Assembly: GCA_016183815.1 (NCBI GenBank)
Contig: JACPDW010000029.1
Span: 1-34,681, forward strand
From: Flavobacteriia bacterium
Lineage (GTDB): Bacteria > Bacteroidota > Bacteroidia > Flavobacteriales_D > Crocinitomicaceae
Length of the DNA stretch: 34,681 nt
Direction of reading: 5' to 3'
Shown: piece after piece, positions 7,516-15,836 of the stretch
Position numbering within the stretch: the first letter of the stretch is position 1
Layout of the letters: every line of letters begins with the position of its first letter
Notes under the pieces: model-generated
Told to the model about the DNA's origin: nothing
The model's database searches: none
Seen by the model: the letters and a program-made list of their open reading frames with translations, nothing else
Translations under genes and position numbers: made by a program

Positions 7516-8790
7516 ATGTTAGAAATTCAAAAAATTCGAAGTAACAAAGAACAAATTATTGAAGCGTTAAACAAAAGATTTTTTCCAGCAGAAAAATTTA
7601 TTCAAGAATTATTAGACAAAGACAATCAGTGGAGAAAAAACAAGACAGAGTTGGAAACTATCACTTCTGAATTGAATAAATTTGCTAAAAATATTGGAGA
7701 ATTGATGAAAAACGGTCAAAAAGAGCTGGCTGAACAGGAGAAAGAAAAATCAAAAAAAATTAAAGAAAAGGAAAGCGAATTAAAATCCGTTGTAGAAGAA
7801 TTAGAAAAAGAAATTCAACTTTTATTATACCAAATCCCAAACACACCAAATGAATTAGTTAAAGCTGGAAAATCAGCTGAAGACAATGAAGAAATATTTA
7901 CACAAGGTCAAATTCCAAAATTACATGAAAAAGCTGTTCCTCATTGGGATTTAGCTCAACAATATAACTTAATTAATTTTGAATTAGGCGTAAAAATTAC
8001 AGGAGCTGGATTTCCTGTCTATTTAGGTAAAGGTGCTAAATTACAAAGGGCATTAATTCAGTTTTTTTTAGACGAGGCCTGTAATGCTGGTTATGAGGAA
8101 TATATGCCTCCAATTGTAGTTAATGAAGCAAGTGGTTTTGGAACTGGTCAATTGCCTGACAAAGAAGGTCAAATGTATTATATGCCCGCCGATGATTTGT
8201 ATATGATACCTACCGCCGAAGTGCCAGTTACTAATATTTTTAGAGAGGTTTTACTTCCTGACGAAAATTTTTCTTTTAAAATGTGTGCTTATACCCCTTG
8301 TTTTAGAAGGGAAGCAGGTTCATACGGTAAGGATGTGAGAGGTTTAAATAGACTGCATCAATTCGACAAAGTAGAAATCGTTCGAATTGAACATCCTGAC
8401 AATACCGCCAAAGCATTGGAGGAAATGCTTGAACACGTTAAAAATTTGCTTATGAAGTTAGAACTTCCTTTTAGAATTTTAAGACTTTGTGGAGGCGACA
8501 TGGGTTTTTCTTCAGCGATGACTTACGATTTTGAAGTATATTCAGCAGCTCAACAAAAATGGCTTGAAGTAAGCTCTGTTTCTCGTTTTGACACTTTTCA
8601 GTCGAATAGATTAAAATTGAGGTTTAAAACAAAAGACAAAAAAACGGTTTTATGCCACACTTTAAATGGTTCAGCTTTAGCATTACCGAGAATTGTAGCT
8701 GCCTTACTTGAAAACTTTCAAGATGAAAAAGGAATAAAAATTCCAAAAGCTTTGATTCCATATACAGGATTTGACAGAATAGAACATTAA
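7516..8790 (+). CDS. serS: Seryl-tRNA synthetase
   Basis: 424 residues, the usual length of bacterial SerRS, which charges tRNA-Ser. Residues ~30-110 form the long antiparallel coiled-coil arm (rich in K, E and L) that contacts the tRNA variable arm. The class II catalytic core follows: MIPTAEVPVTN, motif 2 in FRREAGSYGKDVRGL with HQFDKVEIV, EVSSVSRFDTFQSNR, and motif 3 in NGSALALPRIVAALLENFQ. The ATG at 7516 gives the standard N-terminus MLEIQKIRSNKE. The gene stands alone behind its own promoter. Confidence 0.97.
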   Translation: MLEIQKIRSNKEQIIEALNKRFFPAEKFIQELLDKDNQWRKNKTELETITSELNKFAKNIGELMKNGQKELAEQEKEKSKKIKEKESELKSVVEELEKEIQLLLYQIPNTPNELVKAGKSAEDNEEIFTQGQIPKLHEKAVPHWDLAQQYNLINFELGVKITGAGFPVYLGKGAKLQRALIQFFLDEACNAGYEEYMPPIVVNEASGFGTGQLPDKEGQMYYMPADDLYMIPTAEVPVTNIFREVLLPDENFSFKMCAYTPCFRREAGSYGKDVRGLNRLHQFDKVEIVRIEHPDNTAKALEEMLEHVKNLLMKLELPFRILRLCGGDMGFSSAMTYDFEVYSAAQQKWLEVSSVSRFDTFQSNRLKLRFKTKDKKTVLCHTLNGSALALPRIVAALLENFQDEKGIKIPKALIPYTGFDRIEH

Positions 8791-8934
8791 TTTTTCTTAA
8801 AATTAATATGGTATTTTTCATGTAAATAGGGTCTTTAAGAAAATATTTATTTTATTTTAAGCACCATATTCACTTTAATTTTTTTAATTATAGATTTTTA
8901 ACAAATAAGAATTAAAACGTGTTTTTTATTCCAT

Positions 8935-8942
8935 TACTTTTG
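8935..8942 (+). promoter_or_regulatory. Bacteroidota -7 element for the 8976-13278 operon
   Basis: TACTTTTG matches TAnnTTTG exactly, 33 bases before the first ATG of the operon. Its last G is also the first base of a palindromic operator candidate. Confidence 0.6.
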
Positions 8943-8957
8943 TAAGCGAACACTTAC
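8942..8957. promoter_or_regulatory. Palindromic operator candidate (TetR-like)
   Basis: GTAAGCGAACACTTAC has perfect 5-base arms around a 6-base centre and is followed by a second TTAC step. It covers the expected transcription start, so a bound repressor would block initiation. The spacing and the GTAAG...CTTAC form are like operators of TetR-family repressors; no such regulator gene is in the window. Confidence 0.5.
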
Positions 8958-8975
8958 TTACTAAAAGTATAAAAG

Positions 8976-9386
8976 ATGAATGGAAAATATAATATCGCAA
9001 TAGGTTTTTTCACTTTAAGTGAATTTATGGCTTATGGTTTTTTGTTAATTTATTTTAGAGATTTTGCTCCAGATAAAGTGGAGTGGATTAACTCTTACAG
9101 CACTGGAAAACATTTTGAAAGTAGATTGGCCCACGTACACGGAAACCTATTTGCATTTTTAAATATTTTGATTGGTTACTTATTACTTCATTTTAGTAAA
9201 GAGCTTAAATTCATCAAAATTATCTCATGGCTAGCATTAATTGGTCTTTTAATGCCTTTAGGGATTTTGGCAGAAATCTATTTTGGTTTTCCTCCATTAT
9301 TGGTGCTAATTGGAGCAGTTTCTATGATTTCTTCTGTGATATTTTTAGGATATTCTTTTATCAAAATAAATATAAAAACTGCATAA
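8976..9386 (+). CDS. Small four-helix integral membrane protein
   Basis: 136 residues with four predicted membrane helices at about 9-27, 53-71, 79-100 and 105-128. A polar first loop (DFAPDKVEWINSYSTGKHFESR) precedes AHVHGN, whose two His residues sit at the start of helix 2 and could bind metal or haem; that is inference only. No named family is recognised. It is the first gene behind the operator-promoter at 8935-8957 and ends 1 base before the next start, so co-expression with the DUF2141 gene is almost certain. Confidence 0.75.
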   Translation: MNGKYNIAIGFFTLSEFMAYGFLLIYFRDFAPDKVEWINSYSTGKHFESRLAHVHGNLFAFLNILIGYLLLHFSKELKFIKIISWLALIGLLMPLGILAEIYFGFPPLLVLIGAVSMISSVIFLGYSFIKINIKTA

Positions 9387-9387
9387 A

Positions 9388-9837
9388 ATGAAACAACTAC
9401 TCGTTTTATTAGTTGTGTATTTATTCACAACAACACTCTTTTCTTTTAAATATACTGAACAAAACAACTATTCATTAAGTGTAAAAGTTTCAAATCTTAA
9501 AAATGACAAAGGACTTGTTCAATTTACTTTATACAACAAAGAAGGTACTATACCTGATGAAGACTATAAAAATTATTATAAAATCTTGAAATGTAAAATT
9601 GAAAATGGTGTTTCAAAAGTAACTTTTAAAGACCTTCCAAAAGGAAAATATGCAGTGAATATTTTACATGATGAAAATAAAAATGGTAAAATTGACAAAG
9701 GGATTATTTTTCCGAAAGAAGGAGTAGGATTTTCAAATTTTGAATCCATTGGATTTTCAAATCGACCAAATTTTAACAAAGCAAGTTTCGAAATAAATGA
9801 TAATAAAACACTTTCTGTCAAAGTGATTTATTTTTAA
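9388..9837 (+). CDS. DUF2141-family exported protein
   Basis: 149 residues with an N-terminal signal peptide (LLVLLVVYLFTTTLFSF). The body matches the DUF2141 pattern: a beta-sandwich with GLVQFTLYNKEG, DLPKGKYAVNILHDENKNGKID, then GVGFSNF. The DENKNGKID loop is a Ca-binding-like Asp/Asn turn. The start immediately follows the stop of the 4-TM gene. The protein is probably periplasmic or at the outer membrane. The biochemical function of the family is unsettled. Confidence 0.85.
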   Translation: MKQLLVLLVVYLFTTTLFSFKYTEQNNYSLSVKVSNLKNDKGLVQFTLYNKEGTIPDEDYKNYYKILKCKIENGVSKVTFKDLPKGKYAVNILHDENKNGKIDKGIIFPKEGVGFSNFESIGFSNRPNFNKASFEINDNKTLSVKVIYF

Positions 9838-9868
9838 TTAAACCTTCATTCATTAAAAAATTACAAGC

Positions 9869-10099
9869 ATGAAAATTACAGAAAAAACGTATGTATCAGA
9901 AATATTAAAAGAATATGGAGACATTGCTGATGTGATGGAAGTTTTTGGCATCAAAAAAGTAAGTGGATTAAAATTGAGAAAATTCATCGCCAAATTCATT
10001 ACAGTTAAAACGGCCGCTTATATCCATAAAGTTCCATTAGACAAATTCATTTTAATGCTGGAAAAAGCAATCAATGAAAAAACCAAAGTAAATAAATAA
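9869..10099 (+). CDS. DUF1858-like small helical protein
   Basis: 76 residues, cytoplasmic, with no signal peptide. ITEKTYVSEILKEYGDIADV followed by MEVFGI fits the start of DUF1858 domains, and VPLDKFILMLEKAI fits the end. The usual Cys-containing middle is replaced by a basic stretch (KKVSGLKLRKFIAKF), so any metal or cluster role of Cys-bearing relatives would not apply. It is third in the operon, 31 bases after the DUF2141 gene and 23 bases before the receptor gene. Confidence 0.6.
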   Translation: MKITEKTYVSEILKEYGDIADVMEVFGIKKVSGLKLRKFIAKFITVKTAAYIHKVPLDKFILMLEKAINEKTKVNK

Positions 10100-10122
10100 T
10101 CAAATACGATAATTGAAAATAA

Positions 10123-12450
10123 ATGAAAAGTCCACTGTTTTTTATTTTACTTTTTCTTTTACAGATTCAATTTGTAGAAGCACAAAACAAATACACCTTA
10201 AGTGGTTATGTTAAAAACACTAATAATGGAGAAGAGATTATTGGTGCTAAAGTATTTTTAAAAGAACCTTTTTTTGTAGGTGCTGTAACAAATGCTTACG
10301 GGTTTTATTCGATAACTTTACCTGAAGGTGAATATACTATTTCCGCTCAATATTTTGGATACGATACAAAAATTTTGAAAATCAATCTTAAACAAAACTT
10401 AAAACAAGACTTTTTACTATCAGAAAGTATTAATCAATTAGAAGAAGTGGAAATTAGTGCGAAAAGAAAAGATGAAAATATTACAAATATTCAAATGGGT
10501 ATGGCAAAAATCAATATGCAAGACATAAAAAACATTCCAGTTTTATTTGGCGAAAAGGACATTTTGAAAACGATTCAATTGTTACCCGGAGTAAGCTCTA
10601 CTGGAGAAGGTAACAGTGGTTTTTACGTAAGAGGTGGAAATGCTGATCAAAATTTAATTTTACTTGACGAAGCTACAGTTTATAATGCTTCACATTTAAT
10701 GGGTTTTTTCTCGGTATTTAATGCAGATGCTATAAAAGATGTTTCTTTATATAAAGGGAGTCAAACTTCAGAATACGGTGGGCGTTTATCGTCATTACTT
10801 GACATTAGAATGAAAGATGGAAATGATAAAAAGATTGGAATTGAAGGGGGTTTGGGTTTAATAGCATCACGATTAGCAGTGGAAGGACCTATAGTAAAAA
10901 ATAAAGGTTCATTTATTATTTCAGCAAGACGATCTTATGCTGACCTTTTTCTAAAACTTTCTAAAGACAGTGCAATGAGAGAAAGAAAACTTTATTTTTA
11001 TGATTTAAATGCAAAAGCCAATTATAGAATAAACACAAACAACAGAATATTCCTTTCAGGATATTTCGGGAAAGATGTTTTTAAATTTGGAGATAAGATT
11101 GGCATAGACTGGGGAAACGCCACAGGAACATTTAGATGGAATCATCTTTTTAGTGCAAAAGTTTTTTCCAACACCTCTTTAATTTTTAGTAATTATGATT
11201 ATAGCATTAATACAGTTTTAGCTGGTACAAATGGAGAAATTATTTCTAGAATTCAAGATTATAATTTTAAACAAGATTTTCAATACTACCCTAATTCAAA
11301 AAATAAACTTTCATTTGGATTAAACTCAATATACCACAAAATTATACCGGGGGTAATAAAGGAAGAAAGTGACTCTTCTATTAATGAACTCAATATAAAC
11401 TATAAACATGCTCTAAATAACGCTTTATACTTTTCACATCAATTCAACTCAAATAAACTTATAAGTTTTGAATACGGATTTCGTTTTTCATTTTTCAGTA
11501 CACTTGGACCAGGAAATTTTTATTCCTATAACTCTTTAGGTGAAATTAATGACAGTACTTATTACAGAAAAGGAGAAATAGTTCAAAATTATTTTAACAT
11601 CGAACCAAGGTTTTCTTTAAATTTCCTTTTGAATGAAAAAAGTTCAGTCAAATTCGCGTATGGAAGAAATACTCAAAATCTTCATCTTTTATCAAATTCA
11701 ACTTCTGGAAACCCAACTGATCTATGGATTCCAAGTAGTAATAATGTAAAACCAGAAATTTCTGATCAAGTTTCATTGGGATATTTTAGAAATTTTAAAA
11801 ATAACACATTTGAATTTTCGACTGAAATATATTATAAATATTTACAAAATCAACTCGACTATAGAGATGGTGCTGAACTTCGATTTAATGAGTATGCTGA
11901 AGCTCAAATTCTATTTGGTATTGGAAGAGCTTATGGTTTAGAGCTTTTTTTAAAAAAGAAATATGGGAAATTTAACGGGTGGATTGGCTATACATTATCC
12001 AAATCAGAAAAGAAAATCAATGGAATAAATAACGGAGAATATTATAATGCAAAACAAGATAGAACACACGATTTATCTATTGTCGCTATTTATGAGTTTA
12101 CAAAAAAATGGACTGTGTCAGCCACTTGGGTTTATTACACAGGAAATGCGGTTACTTTTCCAAGTGGAAAATATGAGGTTGCTGGTCAGATTGTAAACTA
12201 TTATACCGAAAGAAATGGCTACCGAATGCCTACTTATCATCGACTTGATATTGGGGTAACTTGGCAAAGAAAAACAACAGAAAAATTTGAATCAAGTTGG
12301 AGTTTTTCATTATACAATGCTTATGGCAAAGAAAATGCATATTCCATCACTTTTCAAGAAGACCCTACAGATGCAACAAAAACTCAGGCAGTTCAAACGA
12401 CATTATTCAGATGGGTTCCATCAATTACGTACAATTTTAAATTTAAATAA
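10123..12450 (+). CDS. TonB-dependent receptor with carboxypeptidase-regulatory-like domain
   Basis: 775 residues. The signal peptide ends near VEAQ (about residue 21). Residues ~23-105 form a carboxypeptidase-regulatory-like domain (SGYVKNTNNGEEIIGAKVFL ... TNAYGFYSITLPEGEYTI). The plug follows (KTIQLLPGVSSTGEGNSGFY, VRGGNADQNLILLDEATVYN), and then the 22-strand barrel, ending in YNFKFK. It is an outer-membrane importer powered by TonB. Its stop abuts the ATG of the DUF4249 lipoprotein, a recurrent partner of this receptor group. The ligand is not evident from the sequence. Confidence 0.92.
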   Translation: MKSPLFFILLFLLQIQFVEAQNKYTLSGYVKNTNNGEEIIGAKVFLKEPFFVGAVTNAYGFYSITLPEGEYTISAQYFGYDTKILKINLKQNLKQDFLLSESINQLEEVEISAKRKDENITNIQMGMAKINMQDIKNIPVLFGEKDILKTIQLLPGVSSTGEGNSGFYVRGGNADQNLILLDEATVYNASHLMGFFSVFNADAIKDVSLYKGSQTSEYGGRLSSLLDIRMKDGNDKKIGIEGGLGLIASRLAVEGPIVKNKGSFIISARRSYADLFLKLSKDSAMRERKLYFYDLNAKANYRINTNNRIFLSGYFGKDVFKFGDKIGIDWGNATGTFRWNHLFSAKVFSNTSLIFSNYDYSINTVLAGTNGEIISRIQDYNFKQDFQYYPNSKNKLSFGLNSIYHKIIPGVIKEESDSSINELNINYKHALNNALYFSHQFNSNKLISFEYGFRFSFFSTLGPGNFYSYNSLGEINDSTYYRKGEIVQNYFNIEPRFSLNFLLNEKSSVKFAYGRNTQNLHLLSNSTSGNPTDLWIPSSNNVKPEISDQVSLGYFRNFKNNTFEFSTEIYYKYLQNQLDYRDGAELRFNEYAEAQILFGIGRAYGLELFLKKKYGKFNGWIGYTLSKSEKKINGINNGEYYNAKQDRTHDLSIVAIYEFTKKWTVSATWVYYTGNAVTFPSGKYEVAGQIVNYYTERNGYRMPTYHRLDIGVTWQRKTTEKFESSWSFSLYNAYGKENAYSITFQEDPTDATKTQAVQTTLFRWVPSITYNFKFK

Positions 12451-13278
12451 ATGAAAACTAGTATATTAAACATTGTTAAATTCAAAAATTATTTTTTGAT
12501 TAGTTCAATATTAATATTTTTTTCTTGTGAAAAAGTGGTGGACATCAATTTGAATGAAAAAGATCCGCAAATAGTAATTGAAGGAAATATAAACGATCAA
12601 GCAGGACCATACTTTGTTAAATTAAGTCAAACTGTTAATTATGATCAAACCAATGAATTTCCTGAAATTAGTGGCGCTTTTGTTCTTATTAATGACAATT
12701 ATGGAAATTTGGATACGCTATTTGAAACGGTCAATCCAGGAATATATGCAACAAAATTTCTTCAAGGTGAAAATGAAAGGACATATACTTTAAAAGTTGT
12801 AACAAATGGCAAAGAATATCTTTCCACTTCAACCATACATTCTCCTGTTCAAATAGATACGCTTACAATTGAAAATCAGAGTTTACCAATGGGTAATAAA
12901 AAAGTTATCAATGTGGAATTTCAAGATGTTGCTGGAAAAACCAATTATTACAGATTTATTAAAATAGTTAACAATGTAGTTCAACCGACAATTTATTTAG
13001 CAGAGGATTTAACACAAGATGGGGAAAAATTAAAAGTCAGTTTAATTGATAAAAAAAGTGAAGATGTAAACATCAAATCAAAAGATACTATTACCATTGT
13101 TCTCGAGTCAATTGATGAAAACGTACACGCCTATTTCAAAAGTTTATTAAAGCTAAATAGCGGAGGTATGATTAATCAATCTTCAACACCCACCAATCCA
13201 ATTTCAAATATTAATAACAATGCTTTAGGTTATTTTAACGCTTGTTCTTTGACAACTAAAACTATTATTCTACCCTAA
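12451..13278 (+). CDS. DUF4249-family lipoprotein
   Basis: 275 residues. The signal peptide ends at FFSCEK with the lipid-anchored Cys, followed by the DUF4249 pattern: VVDINLNEKDPQIVIEGNI, a GPYFVKLSQTVNY segment, ISGAFVLINDNYGN and the family end ALGYFNACSLTTKTIILP. The length and both ends look complete. Such lipoproteins commonly follow receptors of the preceding type and are thought to sit at the cell surface with them. There is zero spacing to the receptor gene. No strong terminator is visible after the stop. Confidence 0.88.
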   Translation: MKTSILNIVKFKNYFLISSILIFFSCEKVVDINLNEKDPQIVIEGNINDQAGPYFVKLSQTVNYDQTNEFPEISGAFVLINDNYGNLDTLFETVNPGIYATKFLQGENERTYTLKVVTNGKEYLSTSTIHSPVQIDTLTIENQSLPMGNKKVINVEFQDVAGKTNYYRFIKIVNNVVQPTIYLAEDLTQDGEKLKVSLIDKKSEDVNIKSKDTITIVLESIDENVHAYFKSLLKLNSGGMINQSSTPTNPISNINNNALGYFNACSLTTKTIILP

Positions 13279-13410
13279 ATAGTCTTTTTAAGAAAAGGCA
13301 AAACACTTCGTTATTCAATTTATTGATACAAACATATACAAAAGTTATGTCAAATTGAAAAAATACAACATACGAACAATTGTATGTATTTTTACGCAAA
13401 TTAAATTGAT

Positions 13411-13950
13411 TTGGACAATACAAACATAAATACTTTTATTAAAAAGTGGAAAAGTGGTAAACATTTTTTTCTGGATAATGAAAATAATTCTGACTATTAT
13501 AGTGCATTAAATCAATACATTAATGAAAGTATTTTGCCTGACGAAAACATACTATTACCAAGAGTGATTTTACTTTTCGAAACCATTGAACAACTTAATG
13601 TTTACATCTCCACTTTTGAAAAAAATCCAATCAATAAAGATTTGATATGTTGTGAAATAAATGAGAAAAAAAACAAGATAAAGCTCAGAAACGATCTATA
13701 TCAAGGTGTTGATGTGATTTATGGAACAATTCCATCAGTTATGTTTTTTTATCTTCAAAATGGCATTTCATTAAGTATTTTAAAATGGATGTATATTGAA
13801 TTAAATAGTAAAAAGCATTTTGCTTCTTTAATTAGAATTATGGAAAGCATGAAAAAAGGTCAATTATTGCTTTGTACCAATAAAAAAATTGTTGATTCTC
13901 TAATCCAAATGGATTCCTTAAATAATAAAATCAGCCATTTCAATGAATAA
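13411..13950 (+). CDS. Uncharacterised protein, possibly a degenerate SF2-helicase-like fold
   Basis: 179 residues from a TTG start at 13411. The order of elements resembles the first RecA-like domain of DEAD-box helicases: LLPRVILLFETIEQLNVYI (like the PTREL motif region), then VDVIYGTIPSVMFFYLQNG (like the VxTPGR region), then ISLSILKWMYIELN where a DEAD motif would lie. There is no Walker A and no DExD, so ATPase activity is unlikely. This resemblance is my reading and would need a profile search. The gene overlaps the EamA gene by 8 bases, suggesting translational coupling. Confidence 0.55.
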   Translation: MDNTNINTFIKKWKSGKHFFLDNENNSDYYSALNQYINESILPDENILLPRVILLFETIEQLNVYISTFEKNPINKDLICCEINEKKNKIKLRNDLYQGVDVIYGTIPSVMFFYLQNGISLSILKWMYIELNSKKHFASLIRIMESMKKGQLLLCTNKKIVDSLIQMDSLNNKISHFNE

Positions 13951-14869
13951 AAAATGGTTTCCGATTTTTTTGCTAGTTTTATTAGCTTGTATTTGGGGTA
14001 GCTCGTTTATTCTAATGAAAAGAGGGATGATTGCACTTGATGGAAGTGCTTTGTTTTCAGACAAACAAGTTGCATCGTTGAGAATGTTTATCGCTTCAAT
14101 TGCATTGTTTCCATTTTTTTTAAATTCTGTCAAAAAAATTAAATCTTTAAAAGTGTTTCTATTTCTTTCTGTGGTTGGTGTTTGTGGAAATTTTATACCC
14201 GCATTTTTGTTTACCTATGCTGAAACAGAAATAGCCAGTGCTTATGCAGGATTATTAAACAGTTTCACTCCAATTTTCACATTAATACTAGGCACTTTAT
14301 TATTTAGGCAAAAATTAAAATGGAATCAAGTGTTTGGTGTACTAATTGCTTTTGTTGGTGTAGGATTTTTGTTGTTGTTTGGTCAGCCAGAAATTCAAAA
14401 TAAAGCACACTTTTTACCCACTTTAGCCATTATTTTAGCAACTTTTCTCTATGGTATTTCATTAAATACAATCAAACATAAATTATCTCATTTAAAATCC
14501 ATGGAAATCACCTCCTTGTCTTTTGGTATTTTATTTTTACCTTCTTTATTAGCCGTTTTTTCAAATGAGGCGTTTACAGTGATAAAAAATCATCCAAAAG
14601 CATACGAAGGATTGTTTTTTATTTCAATTCTCAGTTTGTTTGGAACGGCATTTGCCTTAATTATTTTTAATCGTTTGATAGCATTATCCAACACTATTTT
14701 TGCCAGTAGTGTAACTTTTTTAATACCCATTGTTGCTTTGTTTATTGGGATTTCTGTCGGTGAAAAAGTTAGTTGGGTTCAAATATTATCTATCTTTATT
14801 GTAATTGTAGGTATTTTATTTGCAAATTATTTTGAACTTCTTAAAGAAAAATTTTTAAAACGTAAATAG
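13943..14869 (+). CDS. EamA-family (DMT superfamily) permease
   Basis: 308 residues with about ten membrane helices in two EamA repeats. The first begins with LACIWGSSFILMKRGM; the second covers roughly residues 150-295. AYAGLLNSFTPIFTLILG in repeat 1 and ASSVTFLIPIVALFIGISVGE in repeat 2 are typical of the family. These inner-membrane proteins export amino acids or other small metabolites; the substrate cannot be told. The ATG overlaps the previous gene end. Confidence 0.92.
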   Translation: MNKKWFPIFLLVLLACIWGSSFILMKRGMIALDGSALFSDKQVASLRMFIASIALFPFFLNSVKKIKSLKVFLFLSVVGVCGNFIPAFLFTYAETEIASAYAGLLNSFTPIFTLILGTLLFRQKLKWNQVFGVLIAFVGVGFLLLFGQPEIQNKAHFLPTLAIILATFLYGISLNTIKHKLSHLKSMEITSLSFGILFLPSLLAVFSNEAFTVIKNHPKAYEGLFFISILSLFGTAFALIIFNRLIALSNTIFASSVTFLIPIVALFIGISVGEKVSWVQILSIFIVIVGILFANYFELLKEKFLKRK

Positions 14870-14887
14870 TTTACGTTGTTGGAGTCT

Positions 14888-14895
14888 TAACTTTG
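14888..14895 (+). promoter_or_regulatory. Bacteroidota -7 element
   Basis: TAACTTTG matches TAnnTTTG exactly, 19 bases before the ATG at 14915. No TTG at the right distance for -33 was seen. Confidence 0.45.
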
Positions 14896-14914
14896 TTTCA
14901 TAAAATTTATCATT

Positions 14915-15253
14915 ATGGAAAAAGTTCATTTAATCAACAGAATTAAAAGCATTGAATTTCAATCGAATAAACAAAATGTATGGATGTTTCTAGAAAGAGA
15001 TTCTCCAAGAAAAAATACTTTAGAATTTTCCTTAAGTCATAAGGAATTAAACCAATTTTTGTTAAGTCTTACTCCATATCTTGTTCAAGAAGAGAACAAT
15101 GAATTACTATGGAGTGAACAAATTTCCGAAGAAGAATTTCTCTACGGCTTGCATATCGATGCCTTAAAAGGAAACTGGATTGAGTCTTTACAAGGATTTA
15201 TTGACAACATTCAATTATCTTCTGAAAATAAGGAATATAGATTCATTGCTTAA
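14915..15253 (+). CDS. Uncharacterised 112-residue protein
   Basis: The family is not recognised. The protein is soluble, acidic and has no signal peptide. It contains a LEFSLSHKELNQFLLSLTPYL segment and a C-terminal helical stretch ending ENKEYRFIA. The coding look is good (codon use like its neighbours, no internal alternatives), and a well-placed -7 element lies upstream. It is probably a monocistronic cytoplasmic protein. Function unknown. Confidence 0.65.
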   Translation: MEKVHLINRIKSIEFQSNKQNVWMFLERDSPRKNTLEFSLSHKELNQFLLSLTPYLVQEENNELLWSEQISEEEFLYGLHIDALKGNWIESLQGFIDNIQLSSENKEYRFIA

Positions 15254-15340
15254 AAAAATATATAAAAAGACAATTATTGCATAAATATCTTAAATAAAAA
15301 AAATGTAATTTTACTTTTTTAAACAAAACAAGGATACTCT

Positions 15341-15826
15341 GTGCTGTCAATTTTATTTTTTTTAAGTTTTTCATTTTACAACCTTCATCAAAGTTATTTT
15401 GCTTTTGCAGAAATGGAGTACCTAAAAGAAAAACAGCGAATTGAACTAACATTGCAATTTACCACCCACGACTTAGAAAAAGACTGGTTACAAAAGGATA
15501 TTATTAATAAAGAATTGAGTTTAATCAAACAAGATTCGCTTACACTTTCAAAAATTGAAAACGGCTTAAATCAAGGTTTTTCGATTGGACATCAACAAAA
15601 TATTATACCTTTAAAGTTATCTGGTTTTGAAACTTCTAAAGAAGGTATTTGTTCTTTTTATTTATATTCAGAAAAAATACTTTTAAATTCAGAAATTACA
15701 GTTCAATTTAATGCTTTAATGAACACTTTTCCCAAACAACAAAACAAATTGACTTTTATTAATAAAGGTAAAAAACAGACTTTTGTTTTCTTAAAAAATC
15801 AGTCCAAACATAAGATTCCTATATAA
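15341..15826 (+). CDS. DUF6702-like exported protein
   Basis: 161 residues from a GTG start at 15341, preceded by AAGGA. A short hydrophobic signal (MLSILFFLSFSFYN) is followed by LHQSYFAFAEMEYLKEKQRI, TTHDLEKDW and a late LTFINKGKKQTFVFLK. This matches the DUF6702 pattern (HxxYVSxxEIxYN...DLE), a family often encoded immediately before an M1 peptidase in Flavobacteriia. The next gene is indeed an M1 peptidase, 10 bases away. It is likely periplasmic; function unknown. Confidence 0.75.
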   Translation: MLSILFFLSFSFYNLHQSYFAFAEMEYLKEKQRIELTLQFTTHDLEKDWLQKDIINKELSLIKQDSLTLSKIENGLNQGFSIGHQQNIIPLKLSGFETSKEGICSFYLYSEKILLNSEITVQFNALMNTFPKQQNKLTFINKGKKQTFVFLKNQSKHKIPI

Positions 15827-15836
15827 ATATTTCGAT

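Noticed and set aside
8805-8870. Long-range inverted repeat AATATGGT / ACCATATT after serS
   Set aside because: The 8-base arms are 50 bases apart without a U-tract; in AT-rich DNA this is expected by chance.
13370-13389. ACATAC...GTATGT palindrome before the 13411 gene as an operator
   Set aside because: The arms are six weak bases with no clear -7 element nearby, so chance cannot be excluded.
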